Source: Varanus komodoensis (Eukaryota > Chordata > Lepidosauria > Squamata > Varanidae). Taken from it: a DNA stretch of 64,000 bases. The translations under genes and the position numbers were made by a program. Below the pieces are notes generated by a model, which saw only the letters and a list, made by a program, of their open reading frames with translations, searched no databases and was not told the DNA's origin. This document shows positions 1-10,994 of this stretch, piece after piece (the stretch's first letter is position 1; each line of letters starts with the position of its first letter). Where the stretch lies: NCBI RefSeq assembly GCF_004798865.1, contig NW_025336259.1, positions 930,001 through 994,000 of the forward strand, in the 5' to 3' direction.

Positions 1-59
1 CAGTCATTGCATCTTTGCATTTCAAAGGCAATTAAAATGCAAACCATATCTGATCATGA

Positions 60-345
60 TAAGTTGTCCACATCTCCAGAACTGGGAAAGGAAACAGTGA
101 TAAAATTGCCAATATTGCACCTGTCTCTGGCATGACCATACTGTGTCCGGTTCTGGTTGCCGCAGCTCAGAAAGAAATACAGCTGAGTTGGGAGAAAAGC
201 AGCAAAGGCCAGTCAGAATGACCGAGGGGCTGAAGCAAGTCTCCTCGGAGGAAGGGCTACGACTTTGGGAACCGTTGGGCTTCAAAAAAGGGGTGAACGA
301 AGGGGCGAACCCAAGGAGGGGGGTGCAGAATATTATGTAAAGTGT
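60..345 (+). mobile_element. Degraded CR1-like LINE fragment
   Basis: The string TGTGTCCGGTTCTGG and a following frame resembling EE-LR-LG-F-K-R match the end of CR1 ORF2, where these genomes usually read CVQFWAP and EERLRELGLFSLEKRR. Heavily decayed. Confidence 0.4.
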
Positions 346-544
346 GCAGAGAGCATCTTGTTTTTCTGGGGAAGCCTGAGGTAGGACCTCTGGAGGTCCT
401 CCCATGAAGCGGAATGGCAATTCCCCAGTGAACTGCTCCCTTCCTGTGAGTAGTCAGACTATGGAATTGCTCACCACAACGCGTTGCGGTGGCAGCCAAG
501 TTGCTGGGGGACGTGGGCAGGAGGGTGCGGTTGTGGTGGTGGCG

Positions 545-645
545 GTGGTTGTGTCCTGCTTGTGGGCTCCCCGTGGGCAGTGGTTTGGGCCACTGCATGA
601 ATGCCGGAGTCGATGGCTCTGGGGTCTGATCCAGCCACAGGGTGT
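545..645 (+). mobile_element. CR1 3'-end fragment
   Basis: Contains GTCCTGCTTGTGGGCTCCCC, then GGTTTGGGCCACTGCATGAA and a GGTCTGATCCAGC end, the common 3' terminus of a reptile CR1/L3 group. The same terminus recurs at 23573-23790. Confidence 0.55.
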
Positions 646-744
646 GCTTAAGGTGGGGAGGGGGGGCTTTGAAAGGGGACTGGCCAGATCCAGGCCACCC
701 ACGTCGGAGGCAGTGCGCTCAGGCCAGCAGTCGCTTGAGCACAC

Positions 745-825
745 GCCCCATGGGGTGCGTGCTCTCTTGCTTGTTCATCTTGCTTGTGGGCTTCCCACTG
801 GGCAAGCCGGTTGGCCACCAAGTTC
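745..825 (+). mobile_element. Second CR1 3'-end fragment
   Basis: Repeats the CTTGTGGGCTTCCC...GGTTGGCCAC signature just downstream of the first copy, so either two insertions or a small duplication. Confidence 0.45.
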
Positions 826-900
826 CCAGTCTGGCGATAAGATGGCCCCTCCTCTCCCGCTTGGCCTGAGTCCCCCCGGGAGACATCCCAATTCTTCGTG

Positions 901-2380
901 AGGCTATTAGTGGCTCTGGAACTGTTTGGAGCCATGCGTATCCCCCGGGATGGGGGTGAGTCGACCACAGGGGGGTCACCGCCCCCCGGTGTGTGGCTGC
1001 CTGTTCAAAATAGCCTTCCGAGACAAACCTCGCCGGATGACTGGAAAACACGTTGTCCCTCCAGGACGTAAATTGTGCTACCTCGGCAGAGTCACTTCCA
1101 CGATTCTAAAATTAAGCACAACGGCTGCCCGCTTTGTCATCACTCATTTGGGAAGAAGAGATAGTAAATATGTCAACAATATTCCATGGAAGTGCAGGGA
1201 ATTTCCAGGGGCGGCTTCTGTGGTATGCTGCACTTATGTATTTCGCAGATTTGTACTCTGCTTTCTTCTCGACCAACCTTTCTTGCCCAACTGGTGGCCT
1301 ACAGAGGATCTTAGACCGCAGCTCCCAGGACTCCCATCCAGCAGGGCCTTCAACTGGGCATTCTGGGTGTTGCAGTCCAAACATACCTGGAAGGCACAAG
1401 GCTGGAGTAGACACTAGCCGTCAAGGTGGCCCGAAACATGAATCAAAATGCAATCCATTCATAAAAAGTCCTGATTTTAAGACAGAATGACATGAAAGTA
1501 GTTCCTGAAGGAGCAGGTGCCTGGAGCCTGCCTCCTCCCCGGCAGCCACGGGAGCGGTGCTGCCATCTCTGAATCAGCCAGGTTCAGGTGATTTGAGTCT
1601 GCGGAGGGGTGGCATTTAGGAAAGGGGGGTGCCCTCCCATCCCCACCCCAATGCGCTGCAGTCTCCCCTCTATTTGGCCAATGGTCTATATTTGACAGAC
1701 AGTCTTGTCTATATTTGACAGACGGAGGGCCGAAGATGTGTGCCAAAAGCACTCGTTTTGTTTTGCTAGCTCACGTGTGTGTGTCTCACAAGGCTGCTTC
1801 GGCGATCGGTGAACTGGTGCCCTTGGACTGGGCATGCAACCATTTCCTCCCATATTCTTTTCCTACAGTAAATCTTTGCTTCCTCAGACTTACTTTTAGC
1901 TCCAGGGCCAGATGTTTGACTTTACGGCCCTCTATTCCAGAGAGCCGGAAGAGGACAACCCATGTTTGAAGTTTAAAGTCAAAGTTCTTGAAATGATTGG
2001 GTAGTTTGGAAAAGTAGTCTGGAAAATCTCTACGTTCTCAAGGCCACTAAAGCAGCCCGGCTGGTGTGATGCGACTGTAGGACTTTATCCTGAATTTAGC
2101 CAAGGGAGTATAGGAAAGGGTTAGGAATGTTCGACAGGAACTGCCTTGGGATGCCTTAGTTTCATGGAGAGTAGATATCATTTGGCCATTGATTAATACT
2201 TTTCATTTGGGGTACAAATCAGTTTGGCCCCCTGTCTTCTCAGGTAGCAGCCCTGAAATCGGGAGAGTCATTTTGGAAATGGCTTTTGGGGGTGGGGAGT
2301 AGGAGGGATGGGTTGGAGAGGTCGCCCATCCCTGGATAATGATAATATTCTTGTTCTCTATTAAATCATCATCATCAATA
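901..2380. other. Unrecognised sequence, one short MITE piece
   Basis: No exon found. Around 1345-1395 a TTCTGGGTGTTGCAGTCCAA motif followed by CTGGAAGGCAC looks like the right half of the palindromic MITE family described at 43999-44107. Confidence 0.4.
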
Positions 2381-2384
2381 ATGT

Positions 2385-2485
2385 TAGTATAAGACTGAAT
2401 ATAATTAATTGATATTTAAATTAATAATAATTAGCAGTAATTAATTATTCTTGTTAATAATATGAATAGGAACAATAATAAATGG
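2385..2485. repeat. AT-rich low-complexity tract
   Basis: Almost pure A/T made of TTAATAAT and ATTAATT strings with short palindromes, in an otherwise mixed-composition region. Confidence 0.6.
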
Positions 2486-3970
2486 ATCTCTGTGCATGGT
2501 AAAGTAAAAAAAACGCCTTTGCTTTGAAAGGCAGCGGAGCGTTGGATTTGTGCTGATAATGTTGAAACAGTTATTATGGGATATACAAAGAACCATAACA
2601 AATGCCTTCATTTGCATTGGATCTCTTTGTTTCTCTCTCTCTCTCTGTCCCCCCGTCTTCAGCATATCCAGGCGCAGCCCTTGTGAGCCTGTCAACCCCT
2701 TTTGTCCAGGGCTGTGCCGTCCTCCCGCTCCGTTCTAGCCGGCTGCCGGCTGAGGTGCCATCGGGCCGCCTGGCGCCACGTCAACTTTTCACGGCGTGTG
2801 CAACATTCTGAGAGGGAGTCACGGCAGCCAGCTTCGCATCCCTTCTTATTTCAGGCAAAGATCGCGATCGCTTAGCAAACACCCTCTTCCCACCAGGCGT
2901 GTTGAGAGATGGACTTCCCCTACGCGGAGCGTTGCAGGCCTGTGGCTGATGCCCTTCTCACATCCGTCTTCCGACCAGGCCGTCCACAAGCACCAAGGGC
3001 TCCCAAAGCAACGCACTTTCAACGCGGACGGGCAAGAAGGCAGGCGGTACAGCCACGCCCGAGTACCCCACTTCTGCTGGGACAGTCCCTGTCTTTCTGT
3101 AAGCATCCCTCCAGGAGGCGCCTGGCATGGGAAGGCCCTTGGGGGAGGTGTCCTCCGTGGGCCCACCTTCTCCCCACCACCATCACCACCAGCTCTACTC
3201 CTCTCCAGTTCTCATCAGCGCCACGGTTTCTTGACTAGCAGGGACGCCGGCCAGGCTGCCTGCCTCCCCTCTCTTCCTTCTGCCACCGCCGTGCTCCGAG
3301 CCAGAGCGAGTGAGGTGTCCGCGGCGGGCTGCGCTGGAGGGGAGGAGGCGCGGATCCTCAGCAGGCGCCCAGCCATGTCACTAGCTTTGGTTCGTCAGTC
3401 TGCATGCATATCCTTGCCGTCTGGGGATGCATCGTCACCATGCTGGCCCAAGTTACAAATATTATTTTTCTGAGTTTGCGCTAGCCACTGGGGCACGGCG
3501 GCTGGCCCCTTCCATCATACCCCCGCAATACCTTGAATATTCAGCTTGCCTCAAAAATACCCAAAATTCTATCTCCAGCTCCCTTTTAGCAGCAGAACCA
3601 CATGAAGGGCACGTGCTATCTGACAGTTCCTTCAGATGGACTATAATTAAATAACTTGGAATATTGGTAGGCGCTAGCTGCTTTGCAACGGAGCAGTTTG
3701 TAGGCTCCCTCACCAGCCTCCTTCATCCAGCTTCCTCCCCAGGAGATGAAACTTGAATCTCAGAGGGGAGATTTCTCTGGTGCATGGATGAGTTAACGCA
3801 TGAGAACTGCAAATGCTAAATCCAGCCTTCCAGGATCTGAGCTGTTGAAAATATATTGGAAGGCCAATAGGATGCCGTTAACCAAAATGCAGCTGTTAAA
3901 GTAGTGGAGGGCAGACTCAAGAGATACATCAACCTTGCTTAATCTGGTACTGATTGGATGCGTGCCTGCA
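2486..3970. other. Unrecognised sequence
   Basis: Moderately GC-rich around 2700-3400. Open frames up to 225 codons exist but show no recognisable domain and overlap on both strands, so I do not call a gene. Confidence 0.45.
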
Positions 3971-3974
3971 ACTT

Positions 3975-4045
3975 CCGCCATTTCAGCCACCAGTGGGAGT
4001 TGCAGGCTGACACACCTGGTGAGCACCAGGTTGAGGATGGCTGGG
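3975..4045 (+). mobile_element. Half copy of palindromic hAT-type MITE
   Basis: GTGGGAGTTGCAGGCTGACA followed by CCTGGTGAGCACCAGGTTGA matches the right arm of the palindromic MITE seen elsewhere in the window. Confidence 0.4.
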
Positions 4046-5690
4046 AAATGAACATGGCAGGTAACCCCGCATCTTCAGTGATGTATAGCTATGTGCCATG
4101 ACTTGTCAGAAGAGGTTTGGTCAACAAACTGGCCAAAGATGTTTAAACTATTAATAATATGCAAAGAGCGGAATGCTGTTTTGATAATCAACCGTTCTGA
4201 TATTTATACAAATTAAAAAACACAATGAGATGTCCATTGTGAAACAATGAAATTCATAGAAAAAAAGACCCAGTATATATTGTTCAAATGTTTAACAATG
4301 GCAGCTGACATTTCTTTTAAATGTTCTGTGGAATGTTCACAGAACTGTTTTTTCCTTTCCTTTCAATCCTGGAACATCTCACTCAGCCTACAGTAAACTG
4401 GTCATTGTTGTTTTCAACTGAAAGCAAAACAGAAATGGAGCAAAATGATGCAATCTTTTAATGTCAGCTTAGATGCCATTTGTCCCACTTAATATGATAG
4501 GATATTAAACAGTAATTGCTGAGACTAAAATAATAGGAGGTTAATTGATAATATTTAGCTGTTGCCACCAACCCATGTCATTAGGGGGGTAAGGCCTGGC
4601 TGTTCCGATTCTTCCCGCTAAACAATGACCTTCAAACTGGTTTTTGAAAAAGAGCTTGTTTTCCCCAGCAAGTCTTCGATCGCTCAGGCTTTGCGCTGAT
4701 GGAAGGACGGTTGCTTGAACGATGTAGCAGCTGCATACTAAGCAGAATATGGTGCCCTGGCAGATTTAATTTGCACCGTTTTATTTCCTCCCAAGTGGCG
4801 ATTTATGGGGCTTTCATTTCCCCCACATTTCCAAGCTGAGAGTGGGGGGGCGGGGGGAATCAAGTGCTGCTTTCATCTATTCCGGCACGGATGCACACAA
4901 ACAAGAGAAAGGGTTTTGCTTGTTAGTATTAATTACCGTTATTACTGCTGTGGATGTACCTGTTGGTTTGACGCACTACATTAAACCCCATAAGGGCTGC
5001 CATTTCCCCTCCATCATGGCTTATCCAGGTTCCTGCAACTATACTCTCCCTCTTGTTTAGAATTAAAAGGAAAGGCAAAGTTTCTGTGTTAGTGTGTGCA
5101 TCCAAGCAAGAGCGAGCACATGTGTATAAATTGGTGTAAACCATCAAGATATCTATGTGGCTATAAAAGCTTGAGATAAATACAAAATGAAATATGTCCC
5201 CATGCAGGTGTCTGTAAGTAGCCTGCCCCCTGCAGGTGAGAAAGGAGCACAGCACCGGAAAGCCTGTCTGAGCAAACCATGCGTGAGAAACTGGGATGAG
5301 CATTTGTCCAGGGATCCGAGTTGAACTGCACAGTCCTCAAACCTGGAATGCAAGACTCAGTCTGTCCCGCTTTTTCGGGCCTTCCAACATGGTACAGGTG
5401 TAATTCTCACCCGTCTCCACCTGCCAAATGTAAACGGTTCGGCTATTCCTAGCGTGATGGGGCTTATATCTTTTAAAGATGAGGAGCTGAAAAAAAGAGG
5501 GGCAACCTCATTTTCCGCTAACCTGGCTGAATGCACAAGGACTAGACCCTCAACTTTTAATAGCTAAGTGCTCAAAGCCCCAGGTCCGGCTGGGCGAATC
5601 TCTCTGCTTTGAGCTCTCTCAAGTTTGATTTTGATTAAATTGCAAGTGCTTTTCATCTCAGATTTGGTACATGCTCTGAATGTTGGTATA
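4046..5690. other. AT-rich unrecognised sequence
   Basis: 4080-4760 is AT-rich and repeat-poor, with no long frame. It could hold conserved non-coding sequence, but nothing here identifies it. Confidence 0.4.
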
Positions 5691-5693
5691 TTC

Positions 5694-5866
5694 TTATTTT
5701 ATTTATTTATTTATGTTTCCATTTATATCCTGCCTTTTTCCTACAAAGGGTTCACGGCAGCTTGCATCTCCTCCTCCATCTCATCCCCACAACAACAACC
5801 CTGTGAGGTAGGTTGGGCTGAGAGTCTGTGACTGGCCCAAAGTCACCCAGCTGGCTCCATGGCTGC
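5694..5866 (-). mobile_element. tRNA-derived SINE, 5'-truncated
   Basis: On the minus strand it runs from GGAGCCAGCTGGGTGACTTT through GGGCCAGTCACAGACTCTCA and CCTACCTCACAGGG to a tail GCAGGATATAAAT and (AAAT)n. The A/B-box head is missing. Same family as 24341-24590 and 10750-10994. Confidence 0.85.
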
Positions 5867-5901
5867 CAAAACCCCTCCCTACCCCCAACTCTACCTGCTG
5901 T

Positions 5902-5923
5902 GAGTGTGTGTGTGTGTGTGTGT
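5902..5923 (+). repeat. (GT)n microsatellite
   Basis: About ten GT units directly next to the truncated SINE head. Confidence 0.9.
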
Positions 5924-6144
5924 ACTGGATTGTTCCGCAACTACCAAAAAATGTACCAAGGGAAACCTCTGATCTAATCTCTAACCATCTTGAGATTCTC
6001 TATGACTGCAGGACGGGACAGAAGATGTTAAATAAATAGATAGGATTGGGTTGCATATAACTCTGCAAAAGAAAAACCGGCATCGCAACAACGAAGAAGC
6101 AGACAAAGCGCATTCAGACGTGCCGCGCGCTGGTTTCAGGGCCT

Positions 6145-6222
6145 CATTTGAGCCCTTTGTAGGAAAAAGGCAGGATATAAATCACAATATAAATAAATAT
6201 AAAAATAAATAAAATAAAATTT
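6145..6222 (+). mobile_element. SINE tail fragment
   Basis: GAGCCCTTTGTAGGAAAAAG then GCAGGATATAAATC and an A/T-rich tail is the 3' end of the common SINE. Confidence 0.75.
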
Positions 6223-6520
6223 GGGCGGAAAGGCACAAAACACGCTCTGTGAATGGGGGGCTCATGCTTGCGACCTCGGCGGCATCTGGCTGGAAGCCCC
6301 ATGAAAAACAGACCGCTGCGGGGAGACGGCTCTGCCCCGTGGCCGCAACCAGCAGGGGCTGCTGCTTGGCCTTCCCAAGTGTCCAGCATCCGTTCTTTTC
6401 TCCCCGAGGAAGAAACAAGGCATCCTTAGAAAAAGTTGCCCCTTTTTATTCACCCACTATTTTAAGAACTAGGGATTTGAATTTGTTTTCAATGCTCACG
6501 GTCACAATTTGATTTTGTCG
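6223..6520. other. Unrecognised sequence
   Basis: Short GC-rich stretch between two repeat tails; no exon or element recognised. Confidence 0.4.
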
Positions 6521-6524
6521 GTAT

Positions 6525-6660
6525 TATGTGTTTGTTGTTTATTGTTGTTAGTTGTTGCTTTGTTTATCTATTGCTATAGTTCTTTAAGCCATCCTGGGAT
6601 GATTTTCATATAGCACGGGAGAGAAATTTTTCAAATAAATAAAAATAATAAGTAAATAAG
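6525..6660 (+). mobile_element. L2/CR1-type LINE 3' tail
   Basis: TTGTTGTTAG-rich sequence leads into TTTAAGCCATCCTGGGATGA and a (AAAT)-rich end, the layout of L2-like 3' ends (usually TAAGCCGCCCTGAG). Confidence 0.5.
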
Positions 6661-7217
6661 ACGATGCCACTATCCTGCTGTAACATTATATTTCCTCTTT
6701 GCTGAGCCGCCCGCCCCGCACGTTGCTTTACTCATCCAGTGACTTGACACTGACATGGAGGTCTGTCGTGGTCAAAAATCAACACACGGTCAGATTTTCA
6801 GACATATTGAGAAATATTTCTCAGTCTCCAGAACATTTCCCAGCAGGGATTTGATCTCTCAAATGTGTAAAACCCCCAAGAACAATGGTTTGATTTTCCA
6901 CTGAGTTTTCCGCTTGGTCTGAGGTGGGAAAGATTTCTGATGGGGACACTCATCTCTCGGCATGCGAACGGTGAGAGGCGCTGGCTGTTCCGGGGGACGG
7001 GCTGACCTGAGCTCCAGGTTGACCGCAGGGGCTTGAGCGAAGTCCGTGCGCAGAACATTTCATAAGGAACGCCGGATTGGGATCAAAGAAAGGAGTGAAA
7101 ATTGGTGGAAGACACATCAATCATTTAAGAGAGGCAGAGGATACCGATTATGGGTAGAAAGCATCAATTAACTGAAATGACTCCTGATAAACAGAGAAGC
7201 CGTCCAGAGGCACGCAA
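6661..7217. other. Unrecognised sequence
   Basis: No exon or repeat recognised. It lies directly at the 3' end of the CR1 below. Confidence 0.4.
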
Positions 7218-8556
7218 CATAGAAACAAAGAAACACAGAAACAGAGCGAGTCAGAAGGGGTCCCCCCGGGCCATCTAGTCTGACCTCCGGCACCAGCCGG
7301 CTCCACTCACGACATGCCCACCATGTGCACGTCCAGCCTATCCTTGAACACCCGCACCGATAGGGCCTCAGCCACCTCCCGTGGAAGCCCATTACACCCC
7401 CTCGGGGTCCTGACTGTCAGGAAGTGCTTCCTGGCATCCAAATGGAACCTGAGCTTTGCTCCATTGGAGCACATTCTGCCTTCCTCGCAGGGAGAACAGG
7501 CCTCTCCCCACCTCCGTGTGACACCCCCTCACATACCTGTATGTCGCCAACAGACCCCCTCTGAGTCTCCTCTTCTCCAGGCTGAAGAGACCCAGCTCCC
7601 TCAGTCTCGCCTCATACGGCATCCCCTGCAAACCGGCCACCAACCTTGTGGCCCTGCGCTGCACTGACTCTAACCTGGCTACATCCTTCCTGTAACGAGG
7701 GGCCCAAAACTGAGCACAATACTCCAGTTGTGGGTGCACCAGAGTCGTGTAGAGTGGCAGTAATACCTCTCTGGATCTAGAAGCCACACCTCTGGCTATG
7801 CAACCAAGGGCGGCGTTCGCCCTCTTGACCACCGCATCACTCTGCTGGCTCATGTTCAGCCTGCAGTCAACCAGCACCCCGAGGTCCCTTTCACAAGTGC
7901 TGCTCTCCAGCCACTTGTCCCCTAACCTGTACTTATGACACCCATTCCTATGCCCCAAGTGCAAGACCTTGCCCTTATCCACATTGAACGCCATCCTGTT
8001 GCCTCCTGCCCACTTCCATAGTCTGTCCAGATCCTTTTGGCTCTGGAGTACCTGCTCCTCAGTTGTGGCCACTGCTCTAGTTTTAGTGTCGTCTGCAAAT
8101 TTGATCAGCAGACTGTTCACCCCTTCTTCCATGTCGTTAATGAAAAGATTAAACAGGATCGGCCCCAGGACAGAGCCCTGGGGGACCCCGCTTGTCACTG
8201 GCTGCCATCCTGATGATTCCCCGCTAATGGTTACCTTCTGCTTTCGGTCAGTCAACCATGCCCTAACCCACCGGACAGTGCTTTGGTGTATCCCAAAACT
8301 CCTCAGTTTCTCCACCAGGATATTATGGGGCACTTTGTCAAAGGCCTTGCTGAAATCCAGGTATACCACATCCACTGCATCCCCTCCATCTAGCCATCTC
8401 GAAACCTTGTCATAGAATCCCACAAGGTTTGTCTGGCAGGACCTGTTTTTGCGGAAGCCGTGTTGTGTGGCTGCCAGCCTCCCTTCCCTATCTGGCATCA
8501 CTAGATCTCTCTCTATTATGAGCCTTTCCAATGTTTTTCCTACAATGTAATAGGAC
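7218..8556 (-). mobile_element. CR1 LINE, 5'-truncated, open reverse transcriptase frame
   Basis: The frame runs uninterrupted on the minus strand from about 8555 to 7480 and covers much of the reverse transcriptase and the C-terminal part. Motif A is VVYLDFSKAFDKVPHN near 8360, motif B GVPQGSVLGPILFNLF near 8190, the catalytic FADD near 8095. The CR1 end follows: QLEYCAQFWAP, VQRRATRLVAGL, LFSLEKRRLRG. A frameshift near 7480 leaves the expected last segment (VRTPR-WNGLP) in another frame. The 3' terminus carries the family's TCTGTTTCT-TGTTTCTATG-like repeat at 7218-7250. The start of ORF2, with its endonuclease, is missing by 5' truncation. Upstream residues in the same frame to 8918 belong to other elements. 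Confidence 0.9.
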
Positions 8557-8561
8557 AGGAT

Positions 8562-8648
8562 AAAAATACCCAAATAAAAATAAAGAAACATGAAAGAAGA
8601 AAGTGCAAACACAAGACTGCAGCCGAACATCAAGACGACAAAAAGCAG
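8562..8648 (+). mobile_element. RTE/BovB-like LINE, part 1 of an interrupted copy
   Basis: GCAGCCGAACATCAAGACGA translates as LQPNIKTTK, matching the LNIKKTK stretch after the YADD box of RTE/BovB ORF2. The copy resumes at 8811. Confidence 0.6.
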
Positions 8649-8810
8649 GTTTCTGTGGCGCAATCGGTTAGCATGTTTGGCTGTTAACTGAAAGTCTGAT
8701 GATTCAAGCCCACCCAGGGACAGGTTCCTGGGCCCTTCGCTCCCCCCCCAGTCCTTGACCGCCCTGTGACATTGTGAAGGGCAAGATATGAAAGCAATAA
8801 ATAAATAAAT
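8649..8810 (+). mobile_element. tRNA-Asn-derived SINE inserted in an RTE copy
   Basis: Bases 8649-8722 align along their whole length with vertebrate tRNA-Asn(GTT): TCTGTGGCGCAATCGGTTAG, an anticodon arm with CTGTTAA, and GCCCACCCAGGGAC at the end. The acceptor stem still pairs. The D and T stems have mismatches, so this is a SINE head or tRNA pseudogene rather than a working tRNA. A unique 60-base body with a C run follows, then CCTGTGACATTGTGAAGG and an (AAAT)n tail. No clear target-site duplication. Confidence 0.7.
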
Positions 8811-9006
8811 CATGACTACAGAAGAATTACAGAACTTTGCTGTCAACAATGGAGAAATTGAAATTGTGGAAGATTCTGCATAATTCAAAGGGAGGCTGCA
8901 GCCAAGAAATTCAAGCATGACCGAGATTTGGAGAGGCAGCCATGAAGGAACTAGAAAAGATGATCAAGGATGTTTCACTGGAGATCAAGGCCAAGATCAC
9001 CTATAG
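8811..9006 (+). mobile_element. RTE/BovB-like LINE, part 2
   Basis: Reads MTTEELQNFAVNNGEIEIVE and later KMIKDVSLEIKAKI, the stretch that precedes VFP-YGCES in RTE/BovB ORF2. The frame is broken in between. Interrupted at 9007 by a hAT element. Confidence 0.75.
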
Positions 9007-9386
9007 CAGCGGTGGCAAACCTGTGGCACATGGGCAGCAACGGGCACGCAGAGCCCTCTCTGTCGGCACATGAGCCAAATCACCCCAGCATCGCCCCAGC
9101 AGCTGAGCATCGGATAACAGTGCACATAGGGGCCAAGCGCACGCTCGGAAAGGAGTAGCGGCGCCAGGCAATGATGTCACGAGCCGCGACTTGTCCGAGC
9201 TTTCGCATGGCCGGTCGGTGCGCTGCCAAGGACATTTATATGTTTGCTTGGACTGGCTGTGAGGTGTTTTTTCTAAATGGAAACCTCAGTTTTCAGGTTT
9301 TATTGCAGTGTTGGCACTTTGCGATAAATCAGTGGGTTTTGGGTTGCAGTTTGGGCACTCGGCCTCTCAAAGGTTCGCCATCACTG
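9007..9386 (+). mobile_element. Non-autonomous hAT DNA transposon
   Basis: 380 bases with imperfect terminal inverted repeats CAGCGGTGGCAAACCT and, reversed, CAGTGATGGCGAACCT (13 of 16 identical). They start with the CAG typical of hAT elements. Inner text such as GGCACGCAGAGCCCTCTCTG-like strings matches a hAT family common in reptiles. It carries no transposase. The flanking octamers ACCTATAG and GTCCATAT agree at only half their positions, so the duplication has decayed. It splits an RTE copy. Confidence 0.75.
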
Positions 9387-9440
9387 GTCCATATTATTGT
9401 GTTCCCAGTCACACTGTATGGGTGTGAAAGCAGGGTGGCG
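9387..9440 (+). mobile_element. RTE/BovB-like LINE, part 3
   Basis: ATTGTGTTCCCAGTCACACT gives IVFPVTLYGCES, directly continuing the frame cut at 9006. This confirms that the hAT landed inside this LINE. Confidence 0.8.
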
Positions 9441-9445
9441 AGGAC

Positions 9446-9650
9446 AGCCAGTGTGGCGTTGTGGTTAAGAGTGCAGGCCTGGGACTCGGGTGATCCAGGT
9501 TCTCTCAGCCACGGAGCCAACTGGGTGACTTTGGGCCAGTCACATGCTCTGAGCCCATCCCACCTCACAGGGTTCTTGTTGCTACACAAGTTGCCTTGGG
9601 TTCTTCACAACAAGGGGGAAAGGTGCCGTATAAAGGCAATATAACAATAC
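9446..9650 (+). mobile_element. tRNA-derived SINE, nearly full length
   Basis: Starts AGCCAGTGTGGCGTTGTGGT (A-box region), loses part of the B box, and keeps ACTGGGTGACTTTGGGCCAG, CACCTCACAGGG and a GCCGTATAAAGGCAATATAA tail. Confidence 0.85.
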
Positions 9651-10749
9651 TGCAGACCGTGATGCCATAAAATATCCAATATGATGTTCCTAATCCAGCC
9701 ACTTCTGCGCATTCATGGCCCCCCCCCCCCTTGCTCCTAAGTGTGCACTTTTATCATGCGCTCTGAATAAGGTTTCGTTGGAGTTTAGGGTGCTTCTTGA
9801 ACATCACACTGTTCTGCATTAGTGCGGCTCATGGCCCAGGGTCTTCTAGTGAGCAAGGGTGCTGGTGTGGACAAAGCACAGCCACCAACGGCTTTGCTGC
9901 TCCACGCACGCCCCCAGCGGGAAGAAGGATCAGGACAGTTTCAGTCAAAAGTTGGCACCTGCAGGGGCAGCTGAAGAAGAAGAAGGCCCCTGAGGAGGGG
10001 AGCACACGACACGCGTGCTGGAAAGGGCTTTCCATCCATGGCGAGCACAAAATGCGTGGGAAGTTGCGAGTCCCGATTCTCCGGGTGGCTGCGCTCTGGG
10101 GTTTGTCGGGAAGCCGCAACAGCAGCCGTGAGATGGGATAACCGGAGTCCGTCAGGAAAGACCCCTCTTACCTTGAACCTCAGCAGCTTCATTGAAAGAT
10201 CACCCAGGACCCCTGCAGTTACCTATGACAGCATGCAATGGGGCAGTGTTTCTCACGGTCAACTACAAGCTTTTAGAGCATACACAGAGTGTTTTCTAGA
10301 TTCTGAGCCACATGGACCCAGCAGCTGGGCCGTTGATGGCGAAATAAGGGGAGCGCAGTCAGAAGAAGGGGAGGGGTCTGCAAAGGGGATTCAGAGCAAT
10401 GTTATTGATTACAGGAGATGAACATAACGATCACTGAGGCATGGGAATTATCGTGGGCCTTGGCATGCAAATGAGGGTGCTTGCGATGCTGTTAACCTGG
10501 CAGCCTTACCAGCTCTCACTGGTCAGCGAAAAGAACAGCCCTGGCAGCTTCTAGGCAAGCTCTGAGTTCCCACGTCTAAAACTAACAGCAAATGCTAAAC
10601 TGTAACCTGGCTTGGAATTGGGGTGCTTTCTGAGAAAGGGGGTGCAGGTACTTTTATAGCACAAAGGCACCTATAAGCAACCCTGTTCTGCCAGGATTTA
10701 TCTGCAGTTTCCCAACAGCTTCTTCAGGTGGGCTGGAGAGGGCCGTGCT
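9651..10749. other. Unrecognised sequence
   Basis: A C run at 9719-9730. A minus-strand string TTCAAG followed by GTAAGA near 10170 is a donor-like chance candidate with no good acceptor. No gene called. Confidence 0.4.
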
Positions 10750-10994
10750 TTATTTATTTTATTTATTTATTTTATAGTGCGATTTATATGCTGCCTTTTT
10801 CCTACAAAGGGCTCGAGGCAGCTTACATCTTCTCTCCTCCTCCATCTTATCCCCACAACAACCCTGTGAGGTAGGTTGGGCTGAGAGTCTGACTGGCCCA
10901 AAGTCACCCAGTTGGCTCCATGGCCGAGCGGGGACTCGAACCCGGATCCTCTGAGTCCCAGTCCCGTGCTCTTAACCACCAAGCCACACTGGCG
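10750..10994 (-). mobile_element. tRNA-derived SINE, full length
   Basis: Minus-strand order is GCCAGTGTGGCTTGGTGGTT (A box), CGGGTTCGAGTCCCCGCTCG (B box), TGGGTGACTTTGGGCCAGTC, CTACCTCACAGGG, then GGCAGCATATAAATCG and an (AAAT)n tail. One of the best-kept copies here; its tRNA-like promoter boxes are intact. Confidence 0.92.

Noticed and set aside
8649-8722. Functional tRNA-Asn gene
   Set aside because: Mismatches in the D and T stems and a SINE body plus A-rich tail directly behind it. Better read as a SINE head or pseudogene.
10920-10990. tRNA-like A and B boxes
   Set aside because: They belong to the head of the common SINE, which continues into its body and tail, so this is not a tRNA gene.
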